Shown here: positions 18,896-27,337 of the stretch, in pieces
Position numbering within the stretch: the stretch's first letter is position 1
How the letters are laid out: each line of letters starts with the position of its first letter
Source: a virus
DNA: 35,480 bases
Strand: one strand, 5' to 3'
IMG/VR virus record: IMGVR_UViG_3300025887_000072
Location: 1-35,480 of that record
Position numbers and translations under genes: made by a program
The notes under the pieces: model-generated
What the model saw: the letters and a program-made list of their open reading frames with translations, nothing else
Told to the model about the DNA's origin: nothing
Database searches by the model: none

Positions 18896-20496
18896 ACGTC
18901 ATGGCCAAACAACCACTGTCGATAGATCCTTCATTCGAGCCGAAGACGGAGCAGGAAATTGAGGCGTGCCTTGATTGCTGGGAGTGGCGCATCTTTTCGG
19001 GCCAACTGTATAGCATCATGGTCAAAGAGGACGAGGGCGACGACGACAGCGCATCGTTTGTCATGCCATTCATTCCCAACGCGGCACAGATCGCATTCAT
19101 GGATGAAGTCCACAGCCGCAACATCATCCTCAAGGCCCGCCAGTTGGGCTTCACCACACTGATCGCAATCCTTTGGCTCGATCACGCATTGTTCAATGCA
19201 GACCAGCGTTGCTGCATCATTGCCCACACCAAGAACGCGGCAGAGCGCATCCTGCGTGACAAAGTTCTATTCGCCTACAACCGAATGCCCGCATGGGCGC
19301 GCGAACCCATGCCGCTACTACGGGAATCCGCCGAGGAACTGGTTTTCGCGCATAACAACAGCGCCATCGAAGTCACCGTGTCCGCACGATCAGGCACATT
19401 CCACCGCCTGCACATATCCGAAATGGGCAAAGTCGCAGCCAAGCAGCCACAGAAGGCCGCTGAAATCGTCACAGGCTCACTGCCGTCCGTTCCCAAGAAT
19501 GGAATATGCGTGATCGAAAGCACAGCGGAGGGAAGCGAGGGCGCATTCTACGAAATGTCATCGCGCGCCGAGGAATTGTTCCAAACCGGCTTTGATCCTT
19601 TGCCAGCCGAATGGCTATTCCACTTCTTTCCTTGGTGGAAAGCACCAGAGTACATCGCAGATCCCGCAGGCGTGACATTCACCGAGGCGGATCACGTCTA
19701 CTTCCATGAGGTAGAGGTCGAGACGGGCACCAAGCTATCGATGGAGCAGCGCGCTTGGTACGTCCAGCGCCGCGACAACGACTTCTCCGGTGATGCCGAG
19801 CAGATGTGGCGCGAAATGCCTTCGACAAGCACAGAGTGCTGGCAGAAATCCACAGAGGGCACGTTCTACGCCAAGCAGCTGGCACTGGTCCGCAAAGAGA
19901 AGCGCATCACCAAGCTGCCGCACATCGAGAACATCGTCTGTCACACATTCTGGGACATCGGCGCATCTGATGGCACTGGCGTCTGGACCTTGCAGCAGGT
20001 TGGCGCACAGCACCGCTTCATACGCTACATCGAGGGATGGTCGCTGGGATACGCGCACTTCATCAAAGAACTGCGTGAGACAGGCTTCATCTACGGCGTC
20101 CATTACCTGCCACACGACGCAGAGAGCAAGCGGCAGACCAAGGATGGCGTTAAGGCACCCATCGATGACCTGCGTGAACTGGCCCCGGACTGGACGTTCC
20201 ACGTTGTTCCCCGTGTCCATGAACTGATGCACGGCATCAACCAGACACGCGCCAAGTTCAATCAAGCATGGTTCGATGAAGAGGGATGTGCAGACGGCCT
20301 AGAGCATCTGCGCCTCTACAAGAAGAAGTGGAACAACACTCTGGGCGTTTTCACCAACGAACCAGAGAAACTGACAGGCCATTCAGAAGCCGCCGACGCA
20401 TTCCGTCAGTGGGCTCAAGGCTACGATCCAACATTATTGAGCGGTCCAACCCGACCACGCCGCAGAAACCGTCCAGCAGGAGGCATGTGGGTATGA
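18892..20496 (+). CDS. terL: Terminase large subunit (packaging ATPase-nuclease)
   Basis: 534 residues from GTG 18892 (ATG 18901 possible). ATPase motifs: Walker A-like LKARQLGFTTLIA, Walker B HISEMGK with catalytic Glu, coupling motif IESTAEGSEG. Nuclease domain acidic residues: FWDIGASDGTGVW, HDAESKR, HSEAADAFRQW. Domain order and length are normal for large terminases that power DNA entry through the portal. A Shine-Dalgarno for the next gene lies inside the last codons. Conserved and intact. Confidence 0.95.
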   Translation: MNVMAKQPLSIDPSFEPKTEQEIEACLDCWEWRIFSGQLYSIMVKEDEGDDDSASFVMPFIPNAAQIAFMDEVHSRNIILKARQLGFTTLIAILWLDHALFNADQRCCIIAHTKNAAERILRDKVLFAYNRMPAWAREPMPLLRESAEELVFAHNNSAIEVTVSARSGTFHRLHISEMGKVAAKQPQKAAEIVTGSLPSVPKNGICVIESTAEGSEGAFYEMSSRAEELFQTGFDPLPAEWLFHFFPWWKAPEYIADPAGVTFTEADHVYFHEVEVETGTKLSMEQRAWYVQRRDNDFSGDAEQMWREMPSTSTECWQKSTEGTFYAKQLALVRKEKRITKLPHIENIVCHTFWDIGASDGTGVWTLQQVGAQHRFIRYIEGWSLGYAHFIKELRETGFIYGVHYLPHDAESKRQTKDGVKAPIDDLRELAPDWTFHVVPRVHELMHGINQTRAKFNQAWFDEEGCADGLEHLRLYKKKWNNTLGVFTNEPEKLTGHSEAADAFRQWAQGYDPTLLSGPTRPRRRNRPAGGMWV

Positions 20497-20981
20497 CCCA
20501 GCAACAGAATTTCCTTAACAACCCGTCAACGCCCGACATCGATACCGATGAGTACAAGGCACCGTATGATCTACGGATCAGCCATGCATGCTACTCACGC
20601 GGTGACATCCTTGTCTGGCTCACATGGAACCAGACCACAGGCGAGGCAGCCATGATCCTGACGCCGCGTGTGGACAAGATCAGCCATGAGCGCATCATTC
20701 CATGTGTCATCCCGCTATCACGCGCATGGGCATGGGCCGAAGAGACAGGCGACGAAGGCGATACCGTCATCAATGCCGGATTGTTCTGCGCCAACCTTGG
20801 CTTCAACCCCAACAACCTCAAGAACGTCATTCGGGTCATGGGCATTGTCCGCGACCATCTGGGCGACTTGCTGTCCACACCGCCACGCCCACGCGACCAC
20901 TTCGCAGTGACCGCAGACGTGACAGTCACCAACACAGATACGGGTTCAGTCACCCACCATGAGGTTACAGACCATGCGTAA
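20493..20981 (+). CDS. Hypothetical packaging-module protein (162 residues)
   Basis: ATG 20493 overlaps the terminase stop and has AGGAGG upstream; longer in-frame starts read through terminase and are rejected. Contents: DEYKAPYDLRISHACYSRGD, LVWLTWNQTTGEAAMILTPR, a helical segment SHERIIPCVIPLSRAWAWAE, and an FCANLGFNPNNLKNVIRVMG stretch. It sits between terminase and portal. Not recognised, but coupling on both sides suggests a DNA-packaging or virion role. Confidence 0.55.
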   Translation: MTQQQNFLNNPSTPDIDTDEYKAPYDLRISHACYSRGDILVWLTWNQTTGEAAMILTPRVDKISHERIIPCVIPLSRAWAWAEETGDEGDTVINAGLFCANLGFNPNNLKNVIRVMGIVRDHLGDLLSTPPRPRDHFAVTADVTVTNTDTGSVTHHEVTDHA

Positions 20982-23274
20982 TGATCAAACGGACATCCCG
21001 CCAAACCAGATCGAAAGCTACACACGGCCCAACCAGCGGCCAGAGGATCGCATTCAGGTGCCATCGTCCGAATTGCTGGGCGATGCACCCAAGGTCGAGA
21101 AGGACAGCCTCGATGGCTTAGAGGCCATGAACATGCACCAGCGTCTTGTTGGGCACTACCTGCGCGAACTGGAAGTGCAGGGCCCATCACGCAAGCTGAT
21201 GGAGAAGGACGAAGCGTTCTATGACCACGATCAGTGGAGCGCCGAAGACAGAGCCGTCCTAGAGGCGCGCGGCCAGAACGTGCTGACCTACAACGTCATC
21301 GCGCAAAGCATCAACTGGATTCTGGGAACCGAGCGCCGGTCGCGTGTCGATTACAAGATCCTGCCACGCAAGAAGGGCGACCGCGCAGCCGCCGAGAAGA
21401 AAACACACCTTCTCAAGTATCTGGCAGACGTGAACAAGTCAGAGTTCGAGATCAGCCGGGCGTTCGAAGAGTGCGCCAAGGTCGGACTGGGCTGGATCGA
21501 GAGCGGCTTGCAGGACGATAGCGAAGGCGAACCGATCTATGACCGCTACGAAAGCTGGCGCAACATCATCTATGACACTGCCGCTGGCAACATGGACCTC
21601 AACGATGGCCGCTACCAGTTCCGCACCAAGTGGGCGGACGTAGACAACGCCGAAGCCATGTTCCCCAAGCGCAAGGGCATCATCCAAGCCAGCATATCAA
21701 GCCATATGGAATGGGGCGCATCAACTGACCGCCACGGCGATGACCCGATGGACAGCCAAGAAGAACTGATGGACGGCAATGGTGGCAGCTACCATTCGAT
21801 CGAGCATCCGTCTGCAACCCGCGACCGTGTGCGTCTGATCGAGGGATGGTTCAAAGTCCCCGTGATGGAAGACAAGATCGCAGGCGGCGAATTCGCAGGC
21901 GACATCTATGACCCAAGCAGCCTTGGCCACCAGATCACGGTCAACGAAGGCTTTGGCGAGGTCCGGTCACGCCTGACACAGCGCGTCTATGTGATGATCT
22001 TCACCCTCAAAGGCGTCCTTTGGATGTCCAAGTCGCCATACCGTCACAACCGCTACCCGTTCACACCCATCTGGGCATACCGCAAGGCATCAACGGGCAT
22101 GCCGTATGGCGTTATCCGTGGCATGATCAGTGCGCAGGAAGACATCAACAAGCGCGTGTCCAAGGCTCTATCGATCATCAACTCTAACAAGGTGATCATG
22201 GACAAGGGTGCCGTCGATGACCTTGACGAGTTCGAGGAAGAAGTTGGCCGTTCGGATGCGATCATCGTCAAGAACCGTGGCTATGAATTGACCATCGATG
22301 CCGACCGTGAACTGGCATCCGCACACCTAGAGGTCATGCACATGTCTATGGGCCTGATCCAGACGCTATCCGGCGTCACTGATGAGGCTATGGGCCGCAC
22401 CACGAACGCAACCAGCGGCAAGGCCATCGAGGCACGCCAGAACCAAGGCGCGATGTCCACAGCCAAGGTATTCGACAACCTACGCCTTGCCCGCCAGTAC
22501 CACGGCGAGAAGATGCTATCGCTGACCGAGCAGTTTATGACCGAAGAGAAGGAGTTTCGGATCACCGACAAGCGCGGGAAGCTATCTTATGTGAAAGTCA
22601 ACGATGGCTTGCCAGACAATGACGTGGTTAGCACCAAGGCAGACTTCATCATTTCCGAAGACGCATGGAGTGCCAGCCTACGCCAGAGCGGCGTAGCGCA
22701 ATTCATGGAGTTGTTGCAGCAGGTTGGCCCAGTTGCACCGCAGATCGTCACAGTCTTGCTCGATGTCGTTGTCGAAATGATGGACTTGCCCGGTGGCGAA
22801 GAAGTCGTGAACCGTATCCGTCAGATGACAGGCATGGAAGACCCCGACGCCGATCCAGATACACCTGATCCAGAGCGCGAAGCCCGCGAAGCAAGCAAGC
22901 AGGCGCAGAATGAACTGCAACAGCGTCAGGTCATGGCTGAACTGGGCAAGGTCGAAGGCGAAGCTGCACAGAAGATGGCACTCGCAGAGAAAGCCAAGGC
23001 CGAAGCCGAGAAGCTGATCAAGTCGATGCCGGATGACAGCATCGAGACCCAGCGCAAAGCCCTTGAACTGGCTCTGCAAATCCTCGGTGCCGCGCCCGCC
23101 ATGCCAGTCGTGGACAACGTACTCAACCGATCTGGCTACGTGTCCCCAGTGGATGAAGCAAAGCGCCTCGCCCAAGCCGAAATGGAAGCCGCACAGGCCG
23201 AAGTGATGGCGCAGGCACAACAACAACAACCACAACAACCACAACAACAGCCCATGCCGGAGGAAATCGCATGA
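20974..23274 (+). CDS. Portal protein (P22-like)
   Basis: 766 residues from ATG 20974 (GAGGT eight bases upstream). The N-terminal and middle parts match podovirus/P22-type portals: LMEKDEAFYDHDQWSAEDRA, QSINWILGTERRSRVDYKIL, RAFEECAKVGLGWIESGLQD, ESWRNIIYDTAAGNMDLNDG, NRYPFTPIWAYRKASTGMPY, GVIRGMISAQEDINKRVSKA. The C-terminal ~110 residues are a Glu/Gln/Ala coiled coil ending in a Gln/Pro-rich tail, like the extended barrel of P22-like portals. It forms the dodecameric DNA gate at one capsid vertex and the tail attachment site. Confidence 0.93.
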   Translation: MRNDQTDIPPNQIESYTRPNQRPEDRIQVPSSELLGDAPKVEKDSLDGLEAMNMHQRLVGHYLRELEVQGPSRKLMEKDEAFYDHDQWSAEDRAVLEARGQNVLTYNVIAQSINWILGTERRSRVDYKILPRKKGDRAAAEKKTHLLKYLADVNKSEFEISRAFEECAKVGLGWIESGLQDDSEGEPIYDRYESWRNIIYDTAAGNMDLNDGRYQFRTKWADVDNAEAMFPKRKGIIQASISSHMEWGASTDRHGDDPMDSQEELMDGNGGSYHSIEHPSATRDRVRLIEGWFKVPVMEDKIAGGEFAGDIYDPSSLGHQITVNEGFGEVRSRLTQRVYVMIFTLKGVLWMSKSPYRHNRYPFTPIWAYRKASTGMPYGVIRGMISAQEDINKRVSKALSIINSNKVIMDKGAVDDLDEFEEEVGRSDAIIVKNRGYELTIDADRELASAHLEVMHMSMGLIQTLSGVTDEAMGRTTNATSGKAIEARQNQGAMSTAKVFDNLRLARQYHGEKMLSLTEQFMTEEKEFRITDKRGKLSYVKVNDGLPDNDVVSTKADFIISEDAWSASLRQSGVAQFMELLQQVGPVAPQIVTVLLDVVVEMMDLPGGEEVVNRIRQMTGMEDPDADPDTPDPEREAREASKQAQNELQQRQVMAELGKVEGEAAQKMALAEKAKAEAEKLIKSMPDDSIETQRKALELALQILGAAPAMPVVDNVLNRSGYVSPVDEAKRLAQAEMEAAQAEVMAQAQQQQPQQPQQQPMPEEIA

Positions 23275-23840
23275 AAGACCTAGACACATCCACGCCACCA
23301 ACCAAAGGCCCGTTCACTTTAAGGCAGGCCGCTAACGGCGGCTGGATGATCGAGAAGTGCGTTCCCAATCCGGGCATGATGCCTGAAATCGTGGGCTCAT
23401 ACACCGACGATGAAGACATGATCGACGGCCTTGAGCGGTTGATTGGCCCGACCGATGCCGAATTGGAAGCGATGGACCAAGCGTGGGAAGCGGACAACGA
23501 AGCCTACTTGGCCGAAGAACGGGCCGAGTGGGATGCGGAAGAGAGCGCCGAACGGGCGGAAATGGAAGCCGAATGGGCAGAGGAAAACATGCGCGACACC
23601 GTTAAAGATGCGGTCGCAGAGGCTTTCCAAGTGTGGATGTCATACCCAGCAGCCCCACAGCCAGAGGAAGTCCCCAACCCTCAATCCGCAGATGAGATCC
23701 GCGAGAAGGAACGTGATGAATTCTTCAAGGTCTTGCGGGCCATAGACACAGGCCCACGCGAAGCCGAGGCACGCGCCGAAGAGGTCAAAGTGCGCAAGGT
23801 ATTCGTATCACGCAATCCCGACCCGTTTGAAACAGCATAA
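23271..23840 (+). CDS. Acidic protein between portal and scaffold
   Basis: 189 residues, strongly acidic (ERAEWDAEESAERAEMEAEW), largely helical. The N-terminus (GPFTLRQAANGGWMIEKCVP, GSYTDDEDMIDGLERLIG) resembles a small beta module common in phage accessory proteins. The C-terminus contains KERDEFFKVLRAIDTGPREA. Position suggests a head assembly or virion accessory role; not recognised. Confidence 0.55.
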   Translation: MKDLDTSTPPTKGPFTLRQAANGGWMIEKCVPNPGMMPEIVGSYTDDEDMIDGLERLIGPTDAELEAMDQAWEADNEAYLAEERAEWDAEESAERAEMEAEWAEENMRDTVKDAVAEAFQVWMSYPAAPQPEEVPNPQSADEIREKERDEFFKVLRAIDTGPREAEARAEEVKVRKVFVSRNPDPFETA

Positions 23841-23887
23841 CCGCAGGGCTTAACCCCCAGCACTAAGGCACAAGGAAGGAATCCCAC

Positions 23888-24898
23888 ATGCCAGACGAAA
23901 TCAAAGAGATCATCGATGCCGAAATCGTGGAAGACACGCCGGACGATGACACACCCGTAGCAGCCGAGGCCGAAGCCGATGGTGATGACGAACCAGAGCA
24001 GGCCGTCGATGATGACACGCCATCAGATGATGATGACTGGTCCGAAGAGGATATGCGCCTTCTTAGCGATGAAGAACGCGCGGCATTGCTTGAGGGTGAC
24101 GATGACGGCGAGGCAGGCGATGCTGACCCCGATGCTGACGACGATGGGGCAGCCAAAGCCAAAGATGAGCCTGATGCGGCCGCTTTGGAGGCGGGCGCAG
24201 CCAAGGCCGATGACGCCGAGCCCGTCAAAGGCACGTCATTGCCTGACCTCAATGCCTATGAGGTTGAACTGACCACCCTGTCCGATGCCAAGAAGACGGC
24301 GTTTGATAGCTGGGAAGACGGGGATATGACCCGCGACGAATACCTCGCCAAGCTGGATGAACTGGACACAGACATCAAAGAGGTTGTCTCGGATCAGGCC
24401 ACCGCCAAGGCCATGCACCAGAACGTCTACGATTCATTCATCAAGACCGCGCGGGGATACTTCAAAGACAACCCCGAACTTGCGACCGATGAGCATGCCA
24501 AAGAGTATGACCGTCACGTCAAGGCTGTCACGGGTGATGAGCGTTACCAGCACATGACCCACAACCAGATGCTTGAGGCAGCCCACCGCCTCTATGTCGC
24601 GGAAGCGGAGACATTCGGCAAAGACGTGCCCGCATTCAAAGGCAAGGCAAAGGCCAAGGCTGATCCAGTCGTGCCAAAGGCAGATCCGGTGACACCCAAG
24701 CCACCACGCAAGCGTCCGGGCGATGATGCACCCAAGACACTGGCCAACATCCCAGTGGCACAGGCGACATCTGCCAGTGATGGCAAGTATTCGGCAATCT
24801 CACAGCGTCTCGATAGCGCCGTAGGTGAGGAATACGAGCGTATCTGGTCCTCGATGTCACCGGCTGAACAAGAAGCCTTCGCAAGCATGGACGTTTAA
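23888..24898 (+). CDS. Putative head scaffolding protein
   Basis: 336 residues with a highly acidic N-terminal third (repeats of DDD/EAEADGDD) and helical C-terminal parts (AKKTAFDSWEDGDMTRDEYL, QNVYDSFIKTARGYFKDNPE, HNQMLEAAHRLYVAEAETFG). The C-terminal helical end (GEEYERIWSSMSPAEQEAFA) fits capsid-binding tails of scaffolds. Placed after the portal and before the capsid gene, separated from it by csrA. Acidic composition, length and place are typical of podovirus scaffolds. AAGGAAGGA precedes the ATG. Confidence 0.78.
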   Translation: MPDEIKEIIDAEIVEDTPDDDTPVAAEAEADGDDEPEQAVDDDTPSDDDDWSEEDMRLLSDEERAALLEGDDDGEAGDADPDADDDGAAKAKDEPDAAALEAGAAKADDAEPVKGTSLPDLNAYEVELTTLSDAKKTAFDSWEDGDMTRDEYLAKLDELDTDIKEVVSDQATAKAMHQNVYDSFIKTARGYFKDNPELATDEHAKEYDRHVKAVTGDERYQHMTHNQMLEAAHRLYVAEAETFGKDVPAFKGKAKAKADPVVPKADPVTPKPPRKRPGDDAPKTLANIPVAQATSASDGKYSAISQRLDSAVGEEYERIWSSMSPAEQEAFASMDV

Positions 24899-24912
24899 GG
24901 GGAGATCACGCG

Positions 24913-25089
24913 GTGCTTACACTCAAACTCAAGGCGGGCGAGAGCCTGTTACTCGGTGATGACATTCGGATCATTGTGCGCGGCGATGCGGGCAAGGGAC
25001 GTGTGACTATCGGGGTGGATGCACCGCGTGAGATCGCCATAGCGAGGATCGACGCACACACAACTGCACAAGTAAAGCACAACATGTAG
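24913..25089 (+). CDS. csrA: CsrA/RsmA-type RNA-binding regulator, phage-encoded
   Basis: 58 residues from GTG 24913 (GGGGAG about ten bases upstream). The CsrA pattern is clear: MLTLKLKAGESLLLGDDIRI (canonical opening M-L-x-L-x-x-x-x-G-E-S-L-x-x-G-D), then IIVRGDAGKGRVTIGVDAPR, EIAIARIDAH, including the conserved Leu4 and Arg45 (E. coli Arg44). CsrA dimers bind GGA motifs in mRNA leaders and change translation. It lies between the scaffold and capsid genes, followed by a promoter-like palindrome and a hairpin-forming capsid leader with GGA motifs. Control of the capsid mRNA is inferred. Too short for many gene callers. Confidence 0.88.
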   Translation: MLTLKLKAGESLLLGDDIRIIVRGDAGKGRVTIGVDAPREIAIARIDAHTTAQVKHNM

Positions 25090-25106
25090 TCTATTGTTGG
25101 CAAGCC

Positions 25107-25121
25107 ACCACTATATGTGGT
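25107..25121. promoter_or_regulatory. Late-motif copy 3, perfect-arm palindrome before the capsid gene
   Basis: ACCACTATATGTGGT, five-base perfect arms around TATAT, the best copy of the motif. A TATAAA (25132-25137) lies 11 bp further and could be the -10 of a capsid promoter, or the overlapping TGGTATTAG could serve. Sits between the csrA stop and the capsid leader. Confidence 0.62.
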
Positions 25122-25160
25122 ATTAGACGAGTATAAAGGCTAGGAGCCGGATCATCAGGG

Positions 25161-25202
25161 CATGGAAGTCCACCCAATTCATCTTCGATGAGGACTACCA
25201 TG
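25161..25202 (+). promoter_or_regulatory. RNA hairpin over the capsid ribosome-binding site and start codon
   Basis: Arm CATGGAAGTCC (25161-25171) pairs with GGACTACCATG (25192-25202): ten of eleven pairs, one A-A mismatch, 20-base loop. The 3' arm contains the end of the capsid Shine-Dalgarno (GAGGA) and its ATG. Each arm carries a GGA, the core of CsrA binding sites. It would keep the capsid start closed until melted or bound. Confidence 0.7.
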
Positions 25203-26291
25203 ACAGCTACAACTCTAAATTGGGGTGACACTCGCGCACAAAAGAAATGGTCCGCGACCCTCGCCACACAAGTAAACCGCAACAGCTACTTCAACAAAAA
25301 GTTTGTTGGTAAGGGCGAAAACAACATTATCGAAGAGAAGATGGACCTCGCGTCCGATGCGGGCGACCGCGTTTCCTTCGATCTGTCCGTCAAGCTGCGC
25401 CAGAAGCCGACATTCGGTGATGCGCGCGTGAAGGGCAAAGAAGAGAACCTCCGCTTCTTCTCCGACGAAGTGGTCATTGACCAGATGCGTCACCCTGTGT
25501 CCGCAGGTGGCCGTATGAGCCGCAAGCGTACCATCCACGACATGCGCAAGATCGCAAAGGATCGTCTTGCTGAATACTGGACGCAGTACATCGATGAACT
25601 CTATTTCATCTACCTGTCCGGTGCGCGCGGCGTGAATGCCGAGTTCATCGAAGATACGGCCTACACTGGCTTTGCAGACAATGCCCTGCAAGCACCAGAC
25701 GCAAGCCACATCTTGTTCGCCGGTTCCGCGACAGCCAAGGCCAATCTGGTTGCCGCTGACGTGATGACCACCAATCTGATCGAGAAGACCGCAACCCGCG
25801 CGAAGATGATGCGTGCCAGCGACCCAGACGCGACAGACATGATGCCTGTCGATGTCGAAGGTGAAAAGCACTTCGTCACAGTGATGTCCCCATATCAGGC
25901 GCACACCATGCGTACTGCATCGGGTTCGCAGTGGTTGGACTTCCAGAAGGCAGCAGCCGGAGCAGAAGGCAAGAAGTCGCCAATCTTCAAAGGCAACATG
26001 GGCATGATCAACAACGTCGTGTTGCATGAGCATGAGAACGTCATCCGCTTCAATGACTACGGTGCTGGCACAAACCTGCCCGCAGCCCGCGCATTGTTCC
26101 TTGGCCGTCAGGCTGGCGTCTGTGCTTACGGCACACCGGGCGGCATGCGCTACATGTGGAAAGAGGAAATGGAAGACTACGACAACGAACCAACAGTCGT
26201 TGCCGGTGTCATCCTGGGCGTGAAGAAGACCCGTTACAACGGGCGCGACTTCGGCGTCATCGCTTTGGATACATACGCAGTCAACGTCTAA
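25200..26291 (+). CDS. Major capsid protein (N4-gp56/DUF4043 family)
   Basis: 363 residues from ATG 25200, chosen because GAGGA lies six bases upstream; ATG 25188 has no Shine-Dalgarno. Family features: TATTLNWGDTRAQKKWSATL, GKGENNIIEEKMDLASDAGD, RVSFDLSVKLRQKPTFGDAR, DQMRHPVSAGGRMSRKRTIH, and MVTVMSPYQAHTM-like VTVMSPYQAHTMRTA, then GMINNVVLHEHENV. These match the N4 gp56-like HK97-fold capsid family. No N-terminal maturation peptide is obvious; a separate scaffold precedes it. It builds the head shell. Its leader carries the hairpin described at 25161-25202. Confidence 0.92.
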   Translation: MTATTLNWGDTRAQKKWSATLATQVNRNSYFNKKFVGKGENNIIEEKMDLASDAGDRVSFDLSVKLRQKPTFGDARVKGKEENLRFFSDEVVIDQMRHPVSAGGRMSRKRTIHDMRKIAKDRLAEYWTQYIDELYFIYLSGARGVNAEFIEDTAYTGFADNALQAPDASHILFAGSATAKANLVAADVMTTNLIEKTATRAKMMRASDPDATDMMPVDVEGEKHFVTVMSPYQAHTMRTASGSQWLDFQKAAAGAEGKKSPIFKGNMGMINNVVLHEHENVIRFNDYGAGTNLPAARALFLGRQAGVCAYGTPGGMRYMWKEEMEDYDNEPTVVAGVILGVKKTRYNGRDFGVIALDTYAVNV

Positions 26292-26302
26292 CCCATTGGT
26301 TA

Positions 26303-26322
26303 GGGCGGCAATAACGCCGCCC
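26303..26322 (+). terminator. GC-rich hairpin after the capsid gene without a T-run
   Basis: GGGCGGC (26303-26309) / GCCGCCC (26316-26322), 6-base loop. No U-tract follows, so it more likely slows decay of the upstream capsid mRNA or gives partial termination than full termination. Confidence 0.6.
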
Positions 26323-26372
26323 TGACGCCTTCGACCAGAAACAACCCATGATCTGATAAAGGAACTTGTCCC

Positions 26373-26813
26373 ATGACAATTCGCCAGACTTCCGCAGCAA
26401 AGGGGCAGGCAAGTACGCCAGCGGCATTCCAAGCCGGTCTCGTAACGACTGCTATCTTCAAATACACGTTCAACGAAAGCTTCGTGGCCGCCGACGATCA
26501 GCTTGAACTGGGCCTCTTGCCCGCAGACGTTCAAATCATTGGCGCGACCATCATCGGCACCGGCCTTGGCGCAATTACCGCCAACGTAGGCGTCATGGCT
26601 GGCACACCAAGCGACACCGTAGGCACCCGTGCTGTCGGCACCCAACTGTTTTCCGCGATCACAGTGAACAACGCTGAAAACAACGCCACACTCACCAACT
26701 GCCTGACAGTTGCACCCAACAAGGCGCACCGCGCACTGGGTCTGACGCTATCAGCAGACGTGGCCGCTGGCGGGGCAAAGACAGTCACCGTTCGTGTTGA
26801 ATACGTGGCCTAA
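26373..26813 (+). CDS. Small virion protein after the capsid gene (decoration-like)
   Basis: 146 residues, Ala/Thr/Val-rich and beta-predicted: GLVTTAIFKYTFNESFVAAD, DQLELGLLPADVQIIGATII, NKAHRALGLTLSADVAAGGA, TVTVRVEYVA. AAGGA precedes ATG 26373. Position right after the capsid protein and the all-beta look fit a head decoration or minor head protein, but no family is recognised. Confidence 0.55.
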   Translation: MTIRQTSAAKGQASTPAAFQAGLVTTAIFKYTFNESFVAADDQLELGLLPADVQIIGATIIGTGLGAITANVGVMAGTPSDTVGTRAVGTQLFSAITVNNAENNATLTNCLTVAPNKAHRALGLTLSADVAAGGAKTVTVRVEYVA

Positions 26814-26826
26814 GCGAAAGCGATAT

Positions 26827-26859
26827 GGGGAAGGGCGGTTCGCTGGCCTTCCCCTTACT
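26827..26859 (+). terminator. Stem-loop between virion genes
   Basis: GGGGAAGG (26827-26834) pairs with CCTTCCCC (26847-26854), 12-base loop, followed by TTACTTT. Weak U-tract, so likely partial termination that lowers expression of downstream tail genes relative to the capsid. Confidence 0.6.
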
Positions 26860-26878
26860 TTAACCGGAGGGACACCCC

Positions 26879-27334
26879 ATGAAACTTATGACAGCAGCAA
26901 TGCGTATCGGTGGATCAATTCACACGATTGACGAAAATGAATATCACTTCAAACCAGAGGCAGGCGGCACAACGCACGTCTGCCATGTGGACGATGCAAA
27001 CCACATCAAGCGGTTCCTAAGCATCGATGGCTTTGAAATCGCAGGCTCACCCGCAGCTAAGGCAGCCTTGAAGCCTGAACCCCCAATCAAAGAAGATCCG
27101 CCCGTCATCACACCGGAACCCGCAACACTCGCAGCTGGGTCTATCCCCGCAGATGCGATCACCGCAAATGTGGTCACACCCGCACCCGATGGCGATGAAG
27201 CACCCACACCGCTCGAAACCATGACCCGCGACGAACTGGCTGACATCCACAAAGAAGTCACCGGCAAGAAGCCCCACTACAAGTGGGAACACGCCAAGAT
27301 CATCACTGAAATCCGCGCACACGCAGGGAACTAA
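26879..27334 (+). CDS. Head/connector-region protein (151 residues)
   Basis: GGAGG nine bases upstream of ATG 26879. An N-terminal beta module (IGGSIHTIDENEYHFKPEAG) with a HIKRFLSIDGFEI helix leads into a Pro/Thr-rich linker and a C-terminal helical unit (LETMTRDELADIHKEVTGKK, PHYKWEHAKIITEIRAH) that looks like a small Rho-N/HeH-type domain. Similar proteins sit after capsid genes in many phages. Exact role unknown. Confidence 0.55.
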   Translation: MKLMTAAMRIGGSIHTIDENEYHFKPEAGGTTHVCHVDDANHIKRFLSIDGFEIAGSPAAKAALKPEPPIKEDPPVITPEPATLAAGSIPADAITANVVTPAPDGDEAPTPLETMTRDELADIHKEVTGKKPHYKWEHAKIITEIRAHAGN

Positions 27335-27337
27335 CCA

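Noticed and set aside
25215-26729. Long open frame of 504 codons on the minus strand
   Set aside because: It lies opposite the capsid gene and its neighbour, which have strong family or context support; the minus-strand product is Cys/His-rich without any recognisable domain, as expected for a shadow frame.
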